A stretch of 40,366 nucleotides of DNA, from positions 1-40,366 of the forward strand of contig DASRDP010000117.1 of the NCBI GenBank assembly GCA_035652535.1, in the 5' to 3' direction. The position numbers and the translations under genes are program-made. The DNA comes from Chloroflexota bacterium (GTDB lineage Bacteria; Chloroflexota; UBA6077; SHYK01). Under the pieces are notes generated by a model, which was given only the letters and a program-made list of their open reading frames with translations, did not search any database and was not told the origin of the DNA. Shown here piece by piece: positions 32,893 to 40,366 of this stretch (the stretch's first letter is position 1; each line of letters begins with the position of its first letter).

Positions 32893-33589
32893 GAGCCGCG
32901 CCTTTGAATCCGCCGAAAAGCGTGGTGTCAAACTCCTTCCAGAAACAATCGACCAGCGAGAATCCCGCCTCGCGCATCCAGACGAGCTGCTCCTCAATGG
33001 TGCCCGGTGCACCGCCATGTCCCCCGCGGATCGTCTGGCTGAAGGGCGCTTCCGCGTCGGTGCCCGCGAGTTGGACGAGAGGCCGCAGCTCGGGATTCGC
33101 CAGCCGCACATAGTCGAAGTTGAGAAACATCGCGCCATCCGCCAGCAGGCCGTACACCTCCCGGTAGAGGTCGCGAATGCGCAACGGGTCGCGGAGGTTG
33201 TGGAGCGCGATGGACGAGACGGCTAAGTCGTAGCCGCTCCCGGCAACGGCGATCCACTGGGACGTACTGAGGTCCGCTCGGATCGTCCGCACCCGGTCGG
33301 CGAACCGATGCAGGCGCTCCTGCGCCCGCTCTCCCATCAGCGCCGAGCCGTCGAGAAGCGTCGCCGTCGCCCGTCCAAAGCGTTCGAGGATGAACTCGTC
33401 GAGCCACCCGTCACCCGCGCCGAGATTGATGTATGAGAACACCTCGTCCGCGGTGTGGGGAATGAGGGATCGAATCAAGCGAAAATGGGTCTCGCGCTCC
33501 GCTGCTCGCGCAGGTTGTCGCCCGAGCCAATCCTCCACGTACGCTTCGTCTGCCCAGTTCTCACGATGCCGCCGATGCGTCGCTTCCAC
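32873..33589 (-). CDS. Class I SAM-dependent methyltransferase
   Basis: The 238-residue protein has a Rossmann-type methyltransferase core: motif I SYINLGAGDGWLDEF, motif II acidic residue in TLLDGSA, a TIRADLS loop and YDLAVSSIALHNL (motif IV region), then LLADGAMFLNFDYV. The late segment AGFSLVDCFWKEFDTTLFGGFKG matches methyltransferases acting on small molecules of unknown identity. The frame opens with TTG at 33625, but GTG at 33589 has GGAGG 9 bases upstream and is the better start. Its 3' end overlaps the S41 protease gene, so both are one operon; it is divergent from the cyclophilin gene. Confidence 0.85.
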   Translation of the reverse strand: MEATHRRHRENWADEAYVEDWLGRQPARAAERETHFRLIRSLIPHTADEVFSYINLGAGDGWLDEFILERFGRATATLLDGSALMGERAQERLHRFADRVRTIRADLSTSQWIAVAGSGYDLAVSSIALHNLRDPLRIRDLYREVYGLLADGAMFLNFDYVRLANPELRPLVQLAGTDAEAPFSQTIRGGHGGAPGTIEEQLVWMREAGFSLVDCFWKEFDTTLFGGFKGAARVPTPV

Positions 33590-33696
33590 CCTGTCGGTCC
33601 TCCATTCGAAGCGCGAGTTCCCCAAGGGCCCCGGTTCCCCACATGATCACGTCCCGGTCGCCGGGGCGCAAGTGTGCCCCGCCCGTCGCAATCCGT

Positions 33697-33702
33697 TACG
33701 AT
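33697..33702 (+). promoter_or_regulatory. -10-like TACGAT before the cyclophilin gene
   Basis: TACGAT 27 bp before the ATG at 33729; a GGAGGAAGAG ribosome site follows. No -35 is obvious. Confidence 0.35.
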
Positions 33703-33728
33703 GCTGTCTGCGGAGGAAGAGATCACGG

Positions 33729-34412
33729 ATGAATCGCGTTCCAGCTCTCCTCGGGTGGGCCGTTGCCGGCATCGCCCTGCTAATCGTAATTGGGGGATGT
33801 CAAGTGCAACAGCAACAGCCACCCCGAAGCCAGCCACCCGGCCAGCAATCGTCACCCCAGCCGTCGGCCGCGCCAAATCAGCAGCGCGCGCCAATGCAGT
33901 GGTCATCGCCGCCAGAGATGGAGCTCGACCCGGCCAGACACTATTCCGCCACCATCGCCACGACGCTTGGCGACATCCAGATCGCGCTCCTCACCGATGA
34001 CGCGCCGAAGACCGTGAATAATTTCGTCTTTTTGGCCAGGCAGGGCTTCTACGAGAACGTGAAGTTCCACCGAATTATCAAGGGGTTCATGATCCAGACG
34101 GGCGATCCGACCGGGACGGGGAGCGGCGGGCCAGGCTACCGGTTTGCCGACGAGCCGGTGAAACGCGCGTACGATCCCGGCATCGTAGCCATGGCCAACG
34201 CCGGCCCAAACACCAATGGGAGTCAGTTCTTCATCGTGCAAGGGACCAGGGCCAATCTTCCGCCGAACTACACGATCTTCGGCCAGGTGACCGGCGGGAT
34301 GGATGTCGTCGACAAGATCGCCGCCGTGCCCGTCCAGGCGAGTCCGAGGGGTGAGATGTCCGTCCCCACCCAGGACGTGCGGATCACATCGGTAACGGTC
34401 CACGAGGAATGA
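33729..34412 (+). CDS. Cyclophilin-type peptidyl-prolyl isomerase lipoprotein
   Basis: This 227-residue protein speeds proline isomerisation in exported proteins. It has a lipoprotein signal (ALLGWAVAGIALLIVIGGC, lipid Cys at 24) and a Gln/Pro/Ser-rich spacer (about 25-60). A bacterial cyclophilin domain follows: FHRIIKGFMIQTGDPTG with the catalytic Arg, GSGGPGYRFADE, NAGPNTNGSQFFI and a closing VDKIAAVPV. The ATG follows GGAGGAAGAG. It probably works at the outer face of the cytoplasmic membrane as a folding factor. The next gene starts 35 bp downstream. Confidence 0.94.
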   Translation: MNRVPALLGWAVAGIALLIVIGGCQVQQQQPPRSQPPGQQSSPQPSAAPNQQRAPMQWSSPPEMELDPARHYSATIATTLGDIQIALLTDDAPKTVNNFVFLARQGFYENVKFHRIIKGFMIQTGDPTGTGSGGPGYRFADEPVKRAYDPGIVAMANAGPNTNGSQFFIVQGTRANLPPNYTIFGQVTGGMDVVDKIAAVPVQASPRGEMSVPTQDVRITSVTVHEE

Positions 34413-34447
34413 CCGAGGGCAAATAGTGAAGCGTGGAGAGAACTGGG

Positions 34448-35623
34448 ATGGCTGATGTGCTTCGAGTTGGAATGGCGGGGCTTGGCGCCGGCGCCCGCCA
34501 GGTCCTCCCATCCTTCAAACATGTGCCCGGTGTGGAGCTGGCCGCCGTCGCGGATATTCGCGCATCAGCGTTGGAAGAGTTCGCCGCCCGGGGCGTGCGA
34601 ACCTTCAAGAGCGTCGAGGCGATGTGCAAGTCACCCGACGTCGATGCGGTCTGGGTGGCCACACCCAACGTTCTCCACATGGAGCACACGCTTCTGGCCG
34701 CGAACCATGGGAAACACGTCATCTGCGAAAAGCCGATGGCCCTGAGCCTGGCGCAGGCGCAAGCCATGATCGACGCCGTCGATCGCAATGGCGTCAAGTA
34801 CGTCCAAGGCCACTCCAAGATCTACAACCCGCCGGTGCGCAAGATACGCGAGGTGGCGGCGAGCGGTCGGCTGGGCCGGATCATCCAGATCAACACGTGG
34901 AACTACCGCAACTGGCTGAACCAGCCACGCCTGGCAACCGAGGTCGACACGGCCACCGGCGGCGGCGTGGTGTATCGACAGGGGCCACATCAGACCGACG
35001 TCGTCCGCTGCATCGGCGGCGGTATGGTGAAGTCAGTTCGGGCGATCACCGGCCGGTGGGACCCGAACTTCAATACCGAGGGAAATTACAGCGCGTTCCT
35101 CGAATTCGAGGACGGCACTCCGTGTCTCATGAGCCTCAACGGGTATGCGCACTTCAACGTGACGGAGCTGACCTGGGGGATCGGCGAGGGCGGCCAGCAG
35201 ACGCCGGAGGACCAGCTCTACGCCGCCCGGGAGCGATTGACCAGGCCGTTCGACCCCGAGGCGAAGTACGCGCTACCCGAGTACACCGAGGCCGGCTATG
35301 AGGCAAGGGAGCGCGCTCGTGCGGACCGTCATCAGCCCTTCTACGGCCTCACCATCGTGAGCTGCGAGCGCGGAGACATTCGACAGTCGCCAGACGGCTT
35401 GTACATCTACTCGGACGCGGGCAAGAGCGAGATCTCCTGCGACACGGACACCGGCCATGCGAGCGAGCTTGCCGAGCTTGCCGCCGCGGTGCGCGAGGCG
35501 AGACCAACGTTTCCCGATGCGCGCTGGGGGATGGCGACTCTCGAAGTGATTCTCGCGATCATGGAATCCTCGGCTACGCACGCCGAGGTGCGCCTCGCCC
35601 ACCAGGTACCGTACCCGCTTTAG
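34448..35623 (+). CDS. Gfo/Idh/MocA oxidoreductase, phthalate-dihydrodiol-dehydrogenase-like
   Basis: This 391-residue NAD(P)-dependent oxidoreductase has a Rossmann motif GMAGLGAGAR (8-17), the ATPNVLHMEH strand and ICEKPMALS (92-100) with the conserved Lys. The C-terminal alpha/beta domain includes TATGGGVVYRQGPHQTDVVR, whose H-x-x-D pattern is the usual catalytic His. The RSVRAITGRWDPNFNTEGNYSAFLEFEDG stretch looks like 4,5-dihydroxyphthalate/phthalate dihydrodiol dehydrogenases. The substrate is not certain: sugars and aromatic dihydrodiols are both possible. I chose ATG at 34448 because GGAGAG lies 8 bases before it; GTG at 34433 would skip that site. Confidence 0.88.
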   Translation: MADVLRVGMAGLGAGARQVLPSFKHVPGVELAAVADIRASALEEFAARGVRTFKSVEAMCKSPDVDAVWVATPNVLHMEHTLLAANHGKHVICEKPMALSLAQAQAMIDAVDRNGVKYVQGHSKIYNPPVRKIREVAASGRLGRIIQINTWNYRNWLNQPRLATEVDTATGGGVVYRQGPHQTDVVRCIGGGMVKSVRAITGRWDPNFNTEGNYSAFLEFEDGTPCLMSLNGYAHFNVTELTWGIGEGGQQTPEDQLYAARERLTRPFDPEAKYALPEYTEAGYEARERARADRHQPFYGLTIVSCERGDIRQSPDGLYIYSDAGKSEISCDTDTGHASELAELAAAVREARPTFPDARWGMATLEVILAIMESSATHAEVRLAHQVPYPL

Positions 35624-35629
35624 CCGCGG

Positions 35630-36988
35630 TCAGGCATTCAGGCCCATCAAACGGTCCGCCACGGTGAAGTAGATCATCAACCCCGTGCCATCGACGAGCG
35701 TTGCGATGAACGGCGCTGAGACAACGGCGGGGTCGATGCGGAACCGCCGCAGGATCAGCGGCAGGACGGCCGCGACGGCCGACGCCCATAGCACGATGGC
35801 CAGCGCCGAGACGGCGACGACGATCCGAACTGGCGGCTCGACCCCGAGCGTCACGGCGCGGACAAAGCTGACCGATCCCATGATGACGCCCACGATGACG
35901 CCCGTACACAGCTCCTTGCGAAGCACACGCAGCAGGTCGCGCAAGCGAACGTCGCCGACGGCCAGAGCGCGGGTAAGGGTCGTCGTGATCTGCGAACCGA
36001 CGTTCCCTCCCGTGCCGATGAGGAGCGGAATGAAGAACGTGAGCGAGACCACCGCGGCCATCGTGTCCTCGAAGTGGCGGAGCACGGTGCCCGTGTATGC
36101 CTCGGCCACGAAGAGGATTAACAGCCAGCCGATTCGCTTCCGCGCCATTTGCACAATGGTGGCGCGTAGATAGGGAACGTCGAGCGGTTGGGAGCCGCCC
36201 AAGCGCTCGATGTCTTCCGTCGCCTCTTCTTCGAGAACGTCGGCCACGTCGTCGGCAGTGATCACGCCAATCAGGTGCCCCCCTTCATCGACTACGGGCA
36301 GGGCAAGCAGGTCGTTCTCGGTGAGGACGCCCGCGGCAAGCTCCTGGTCCGCGTCGGCCGGGACCGATAGCACCTGCGTGCGCATGATGTCCCCGATGCG
36401 GGATAGGGGATCCGCAACGACGAGGTCGCGCAGGCTCACAACACCGAGAAGCCGCCCCTCTGGCTCGGTCACGTAGACGTAGTAGATCGTTTCCGCGGAT
36501 GGCGCCTGCGTGCGAAGCAGGCGCATTGCCGCGGCCACCGTCAGATCGGGACCGATCGCCACATACTCTGGCGTCATTCGTCCGCCGGCGGTGTCCGATG
36601 GGTACGTGAGGAGGTCCCTGATCTCCTTCGCTTCCTCGGCCTCCATCTGCGCCAGGATGTCTTCCGCCTCGGACTGTTTCAGCTCGTCGACGACGTCGGT
36701 GGCGTCGTCTGGCTCCATCTCCTCGAGGATGTCGGCGGCCGCCGCGCGACTGAATCGAATGAGCAGCTCGGCCGCCTCGCTCGGGTCGAGCTGCGCCACG
36801 GCGTCGGCCAGCCTGTCCGGGCCGAGGGCGAGGTCGAGCGTCGCGAGCTCGACGGCGTCGAGCTGCAGCAGGACTTCAGCAAGCTCCGACGGGCTCAGCC
36901 AAACGAGGTCCTGGGCTGCCGCCCGGCTGCCGGTCGCGAGCACGTCGCGCACATGGCGAACATCGACCCCAGTCGGTTCCAAACGCAT
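35630..36988 (-). CDS. mgtE: Magnesium transporter MgtE
   Basis: The 452-residue channel imports Mg2+. Residues about 20-130 are the helical MgtE N domain (LLQLDAVELATLDLALG, DDATDVVDELKQSEAEDILAQME), about 130-255 are two CBS domains that sense Mg2+ (MTPEYVAI ... VYVTEPEGRLLGVVSL; VLTENDLLALPVVDEGGHLIGVI), and about 275-452 hold five membrane helices with the conserved PLLIGTGGNVGSQ filter region. The ATG at 36988 has GGGGGT upstream; the TTG at 37045 is less likely. It converges on the oxidoreductase gene with only 6 bp between stops. The long upstream region is hairpin-rich. Confidence 0.95.
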   Translation of the reverse strand: MRLEPTGVDVRHVRDVLATGSRAAAQDLVWLSPSELAEVLLQLDAVELATLDLALGPDRLADAVAQLDPSEAAELLIRFSRAAAADILEEMEPDDATDVVDELKQSEAEDILAQMEAEEAKEIRDLLTYPSDTAGGRMTPEYVAIGPDLTVAAAMRLLRTQAPSAETIYYVYVTEPEGRLLGVVSLRDLVVADPLSRIGDIMRTQVLSVPADADQELAAGVLTENDLLALPVVDEGGHLIGVITADDVADVLEEEATEDIERLGGSQPLDVPYLRATIVQMARKRIGWLLILFVAEAYTGTVLRHFEDTMAAVVSLTFFIPLLIGTGGNVGSQITTTLTRALAVGDVRLRDLLRVLRKELCTGVIVGVIMGSVSFVRAVTLGVEPPVRIVVAVSALAIVLWASAVAAVLPLILRRFRIDPAVVSAPFIATLVDGTGLMIYFTVADRLMGLNA

Positions 36989-37490
36989 CGCCGTACCCCC
37001 AGAGGACGAGAGGGCAGACAATCGAGTGGCGGGCACGCCGTCCAAGCGCGGGGTGAGAGAGGTTCTGTGTGCCGTGCGCGGGGGAGCCAGCGATGCTGGC
37101 GACAGGTGGGGCGGTTAGGCGGGAGGCGCCACCGCGGCCCAGGCTCCCACGCGGACCTCGGTCCGCCAAGCTATTCGGTTGTCCTGGGCCTCGCGTTGAC
37201 TCGGTAAGTCGTCCACAGACTCCCTAACTGAAGCCGGAGCTGCCGGCCTCACGGCCATCCTACCGCATCCAGAAATGGCCCGGCAACACGAATCCGCCCT
37301 GTCGCGGAGCGTGGCATGTGGTATGGTGCCGCGAGAATGCGCGGCCTGGACGCGCAGAATGGGGACCGCGCGCCGGGCGTGCTGAACGGCGCCAGCCGCT
37401 GTCCAGCCGTAATCTGCTCGTCTCGCATCGTCCGCTGCTTAGCGCGGTCGGGCTCGCGAGCCCCCGCAAAATCACATCCAGCGAGAAAGA
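36989..37490. other. Gene-free divergent region with structured mgtE leader
   Basis: I see no gene in this 502-bp stretch between mgtE (-) and the 174-residue gene (+). Next to mgtE are three dyads. GCCAGC/GCTGGC with a 3-base loop lies at 37086-37100. GCGGAC/GTCCGC with a 4-base loop lies at 37151-37166. An outer pair, GGCCCAGG (37136-37143) with CCTGGGCC (37183-37190), encloses the second hairpin. On the minus strand these would fold in the mgtE leader. The M-box conserved parts are not found, so this is not a recognisable Mg2+ riboswitch. The half nearer 37490 carries a possible plus-strand promoter. Confidence 0.4.
37319..37327 (+). promoter_or_regulatory. Possible extended -10 (TGGTATGGT)
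   Basis: TG-G-TATGGT matches an extended -10 element about 165 bp before the 174-residue gene. Weak. Confidence 0.25.
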
Positions 37491-38015
37491 ATGCCGACGC
37501 TCATTCAACGCGCACTGATCGTCGCGGTTGTTGTGTTCCTCGCAATTCTCACCATTAAGAGCCTGACCCCATCGGTTCCCAGCAGTGAGCCATCGAGCAC
37601 GGCTGCGGGCACCCCGCAAGCGTCGGCGACGCTGCCGCCGCTTCCGTTCGCGACCGACCTCGCAGCGCAATTTTCGGAGCAGACCGTTGCTCCCCCCGGG
37701 ACGGACACCCAATGGACCTCTCGGCTCGAACTATCTGGCACCGATAGCCAGCACTCGAACCCGTTCAAGCTGTCGGGCAACGTCGTAAAGCTGCACTACC
37801 AGCTCGACATGGCATCCGGAAATCAGGCCGCGCTCCTCTTCGTCTTTCTGCAGCCGGCCGATCAGCCACAGGGCCAGGCCACCAAATTTCCGGACGCATT
37901 CGCCACTTCACCCGGAGAGGGCGACAAGTACCTCAGTCGTCCGCCGGGAGACTACGTCGTGAATGTGCAGACCTTCGGCGCCACGTGGTCGGTGACGGTG
38001 GACGAGGCTCAGTAA
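37491..38015 (+). CDS. Hypothetical exported or anchored protein
   Basis: This 174-residue protein begins with an uncleaved-looking signal anchor (LIVAVVVFLAILTI, about 9-22), continues with a Ser/Pro/Ala-rich linker to about residue 65, and then has a beta-rich domain (TSRLELSGTDSQHSNPFKLSG ... YVVNVQTFGATWSVTVDEAQ) that looks like a small jelly-roll or immunoglobulin-like sandwich. I recognise no family. A GAGAAAG lies just before the ATG. It stands alone, with a 178-bp gap to the uracil-DNA glycosylase gene. Confidence 0.7.
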   Translation: MPTLIQRALIVAVVVFLAILTIKSLTPSVPSSEPSSTAAGTPQASATLPPLPFATDLAAQFSEQTVAPPGTDTQWTSRLELSGTDSQHSNPFKLSGNVVKLHYQLDMASGNQAALLFVFLQPADQPQGQATKFPDAFATSPGEGDKYLSRPPGDYVVNVQTFGATWSVTVDEAQ

Positions 38016-38143
38016 CGACGGGGTACCGGGCGGCTGAGCCGACCTTCCGAAGGACGAATCGGAGAACTCGCGGCGCCACAGTCCCTGCACGCGAGATGGC
38101 GACCGGCCTGCATCACGGCTTTGTCTCAGTCCGACCGCGGGCG

Positions 38144-38173
38144 TTGACGGCCGTTCTGCCGCGATGCTACGAT
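38144..38173 (+). promoter_or_regulatory. Promoter of the uracil-DNA glycosylase gene
   Basis: TTGACG (38144-38149) and TACGAT (38168-38173) are 18 bp apart. RNA would start near 38180, which rules out the ATG at 38164 and supports the ATG at 38194 with a leader of only about 14 nt. Confidence 0.65.
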
Positions 38174-38193
38174 GCCGGCCCGGCCCCCTGCCC

Positions 38194-38859
38194 ATGGCCG
38201 ACCCCCGACACAGGGACGCAGCATTGGACGGTTCCACACTCCAAGAGATTCGGGAGCAGGTTGCGCGCTGTCGAGCCTGCAAGCTCGGCATGGGAAGCGC
38301 GCGTCCGGTGCCCGGTGAAGGAAACCCCAACGCCAAGATCATGTTCATCGGCGAGGCGCCGGGCTTCTACGAAGACCAGCAGGGCAAGCCGTTTGTCGGA
38401 CCCGCCGGCCAGTTCCTCGACGAGCTGCTCAAGCTCGCCGGCCTTTCCCGCGCCGACGTGTTTATTACGAACGTCGTAAAGCACCGGCCGCCGGGCAACC
38501 GGGATCCAGAGCCGGACGAGCTGGAGGCGTGCGACGGATTCCTGCGGGCCCAGATCGCCGCCATTCGCCCCAAGCTCATCGTTACGCTGGGTCGCCACTC
38601 GTTGAGTCGATTCGTCTCGCCGGTGCGGTCGATGCGCGACGTGCACGGCCGAGCCATACCGTGCAACGGCATGACCGTCTGCGCGATGTACCACCCTGCC
38701 GCGGCCCTCCACCAGGGTAGCCTGCGCGCAGTGCTCGAACAGGACTTCCGTAACCTCCCGGCCATCATCGCCCGGATCGAGCAGCGTGAAACGGCAGAGA
38801 CGCCGGTCGCCGTGAGCGCGCCAGCCGCTCCCGAGCCGCAGCAGATGTCTCTGTGGTAA
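38194..38859 (+). CDS. Uracil-DNA glycosylase, family 4 (Fe-S type), one ligand changed
   Basis: The enzyme removes uracil from DNA. This 221-residue protein has motif A GEAPGFYEDQQGKPFVGPAG and motif B YHPAAAL of family 4. The [4Fe-4S] ligands of this family are four Cys. Here C26, C29 (CRACKLG) and C113 (ELEACDGF) are in place, but the third, usually in KCRPPGNR, is His97 (KHRPPGNR). The start at 38194 follows from the promoter position; no ribosome site is visible, in keeping with a near-leaderless message. The C-terminal 20 residues are a Pro/Ala tail ending in EPQQMSLW, possibly a partner-binding peptide. Confidence 0.92.
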   Translation: MADPRHRDAALDGSTLQEIREQVARCRACKLGMGSARPVPGEGNPNAKIMFIGEAPGFYEDQQGKPFVGPAGQFLDELLKLAGLSRADVFITNVVKHRPPGNRDPEPDELEACDGFLRAQIAAIRPKLIVTLGRHSLSRFVSPVRSMRDVHGRAIPCNGMTVCAMYHPAAALHQGSLRAVLEQDFRNLPAIIARIEQRETAETPVAVSAPAAPEPQQMSLW

Positions 38860-38875
38860 GAAACTGACCCGGACG

Positions 38876-40366
38876 ATGGCCCAGCAATCGCGCGCAAGGC
38901 GCGCGGCGACGCGGCGCTCGGGGCAGTCGAGTCCGGCCGCAGCGGCTCTGGGCCGCGTCACGCTCGACGCCTTAGGATTCGCCCTCGTCGCGGCGTCGCT
39001 CGTCGCGCTCCTGTCAGCCCTCCACGCGGAGGGCGCGGTGGCGCAACCGATCGGCCGCCTGCTCGGTCGGCTCTTTGGCTGGCTTGCGCCCGGCGCTGCG
39101 GTCTGGATCGGGCTCGTCGCGCTCCTGTTGATCTCGCGCCGGATCCACCCACGGCCGTGGCCCTGGACGAGGCTGGGCGCGGGAGCCGTGGCCACATTCG
39201 CGCTTCTGGGAATCGCAGCACTGGAGGCCCAGCGGCGCGGGGGGCCGGACGACGCGCCGGGCGGCGGACTGGTCGGCCGTTGGGTGGCCGATAGCCTCCA
39301 AGCGTGGTTCGGGACCCCATCGACCGTCGGCGTGCTCATCCTCGCCCTCGTCCCCTCGCTCTTCATCGCGATGCGCGTCTCTCCTGTCGCCACCGCCACC
39401 TGGATCGTCGCCGCAGTCCGTCTCGGGCTTCGGGGGGCGTCGGCGCTTCGATCGCGCATCCACCGGCCCGAGTTCACCATCAATCGGCACGAATCAAGCC
39501 AGGCGCGGCGTGAGCGCCCAGCACGGGCGCAGCATGACGATTCGGCCCACGCCATTCCCGCGACGGATTCTCTCAACGCGACAGTCCCAGACGCGCCTGG
39601 CGCCCAGCCACGCTCCTCCCGATGGAAGACACCCCCCCTAACCATGTTCCATGCGCGAAAGTCCGTCGAGCGGCCAGCGGGGGAGCTTCGACAACAGGCG
39701 CAAATCATCGAAGAAACGCTGGCCAGCTTCAATATCGACGCTCGAGTGGTGGAGGCGAACCAAGGGCCGGTCGTGACGCAGTTCGGCGTGGAGCCGGCGA
39801 CGGGCGTACCGGTCAGCAGAATCACCGCTCGCGTCAACGACCTCGCGCTTCGACTCGGGTCAACCTCCATCCGCATCGAAGCGCCGGTCCCGGGGCGTCG
39901 CATGTTGGGGATCGAGGTGCCCAACTCGTCCGTCTCCCTCGTCACGCTGCGCGAAGTCATGGAGAGCACGGCCGCTGAGCGGTCAAGGGCGCGCATCCCT
40001 CTGGCCCTGGGAAAGGACATCGCCGGGAAGTCGCTCGTCGGAGATTTGGCGCGCATGCCCCATCTGCTGATTGCCGGCGCGACGGGGTCGGGAAAGAGCG
40101 TCTGCATCAATACCCTCATCGCATCGATGCTCTCCCAGTTCACGCCAGACGAGCTGCAGCTCCTCATGATCGACCCCAAGATGGTCGAGCTGATCGCCTA
40201 TAACGGCGTGCCCCATCTGCGCATGCCCGTGATCACTGAGATGGACAAGGTGGTAGGCACGCTGAAATGGGCGCTCAAGGAGATGGAGCGTCGCTACAAG
40301 CTTTTCGCGGCCTGCTCCGCACGGAACATCGATAGCTACAACCGCGGCATCCAGGCGCGCGCGCAG
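38876..40366 (+). CDS. ftsK: FtsK/SpoIIIE DNA translocase, 5' part cut by window edge
   Basis: FtsK pumps DNA during chromosome segregation at division. The frame runs without a stop from ATG 38876 to the end of the window (497 codons). It shows an Arg-rich start, four hydrophobic segments (about 25-50, 60-90, 100-115, 145-185), a hydrophilic linker, and the motor alpha domain (ETLASFNIDARVVEANQGPV). The beta domain follows with PHLLIAGATGSGKSVC, Walker A at 401-408, and Walker B LLMIDPKMVEL. The gamma domain lies beyond the window. It starts 16 bp after the uracil-DNA glycosylase gene and may be co-transcribed with it. The linker is short compared with E. coli FtsK. Confidence 0.95.
   Translation, partial: MAQQSRARRAATRRSGQSSPAAAALGRVTLDALGFALVAASLVALLSALHAEGAVAQPIGRLLGRLFGWLAPGAAVWIGLVALLLISRRIHPRPWPWTRLGAGAVATFALLGIAALEAQRRGGPDDAPGGGLVGRWVADSLQAWFGTPSTVGVLILALVPSLFIAMRVSPVATATWIVAAVRLGLRGASALRSRIHRPEFTINRHESSQARRERPARAQHDDSAHAIPATDSLNATVPDAPGAQPRSSRWKTPPLTMFHARKSVERPAGELRQQAQIIEETLASFNIDARVVEANQGPVVTQFGVEPATGVPVSRITARVNDLALRLGSTSIRIEAPVPGRRMLGIEVPNSSVSLVTLREVMESTAAERSRARIPLALGKDIAGKSLVGDLARMPHLLIAGATGSGKSVCINTLIASMLSQFTPDELQLLMIDPKMVELIAYNGVPHLRMPVITEMDKVVGTLKWALKEMERRYKLFAACSARNIDSYNRGIQARAQ

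Noticed and set aside
36989-37260. M-box Mg2+ riboswitch before mgtE
   Set aside because: Only a short CTTCAGTTAGG match; the conserved internal segments and the GTGCTAAAGCTC 3' part are absent.
38167-40179. 670-codon open frame antisense to the uracil-DNA glycosylase and ftsK genes
   Set aside because: Both sense-strand genes are firmly identified; the frame is a GC-driven artefact rich in Ser, Arg and Ala with no recognisable domain.
1-40366. Mobile elements, prophage, CRISPR or toxin-antitoxin system
   Set aside because: No transposase, integrase, phage structural gene or Cas gene, no direct-repeat array, and no recognisable toxin or antitoxin pair was seen on either strand.

Overview
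This is a GC-rich, gene-dense chromosomal segment of a free-living bacterium. I see no insertion sequences, phage genes, CRISPR arrays, rRNA or tRNA genes. The gene set is core housekeeping plus catabolism and transport: single-chain glycyl-tRNA synthetase, lysS, serS, a glyS-ppdK-dnaG run, mgtE, ftsK and a family-4 uracil-DNA glycosylase. GTG and TTG starts are frequent. The overall style suggests a member of the Chloroflexota or a similar high-GC lineage; this is inference from gene content, not proof.

Left part (1-9.75 kb). A minus-strand HD-domain/DUF402 pair and a small orphan gene precede ilvD (+). Then comes a minus-strand run in transcription order: FAD/NAD-dependent oxidoreductase, paaF, paaG, paaH-type and paaJ/pcaF-type genes. 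The last four encode the CoA-thioester beta-oxidation part of phenylacetate breakdown, without the ring-epoxidation or ring-opening genes.

Middle (9.75-18.3 kb). A 494-bp non-coding stretch holds several strong consecutive hairpins. It is followed by a tightly packed minus-strand trio of unknown function (metallo-beta-lactamase-fold protein, winged-helix-like protein, coiled-coil protein). Next are a small membrane protein (+) and a minus-strand operon lysS-serS-beta-propeller. A small orphan gene (+) and glyS (+) follow.

18.3-25.7 kb (+ strand). ppdK, a 36-residue membrane microprotein, dnaG, a serine/threonine kinase without a sensor domain, a gamma-carbonic anhydrase-like protein and 3-methyladenine DNA glycosylase. 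The glyS-ppdK-dnaG order recalls the Firmicutes macromolecular-synthesis region, but rpoD is absent.

25.6-33.6 kb (mostly - strand). A four-gene osmoprotectant ABC importer, a small basic orphan protein, a large winged-helix/AAA+ ATPase with a clear promoter that contains a palindrome, an S41-family protease homologue lacking the expected catalytic lysine, and a methyltransferase.

Right end (33.7-40.4 kb). A lipoprotein cyclophilin, a Gfo/Idh/MocA oxidoreductase, mgtE with a hairpin-rich leader, a secreted or anchored orphan, a uracil-DNA glycosylase with a Cys-to-His change in its Fe-S ligand set, and the first 497 codons of ftsK, cut by the window edge.

Several genes share a visible sigma-70-type -10 box (TATAAT, TACAAT, TAGAAT or TACGAT) 15-110 bp before the start, which helps set operon boundaries and start codons. 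The strongest candidates for undescribed biology are the 10.2-11.7 kb trio, the AAA+ ATPase locus at 29.3-31.4 kb, the structured intergenic region at 9.88-10.1 kb, and the substituted active-site or ligand residues in otherwise recognisable enzymes.
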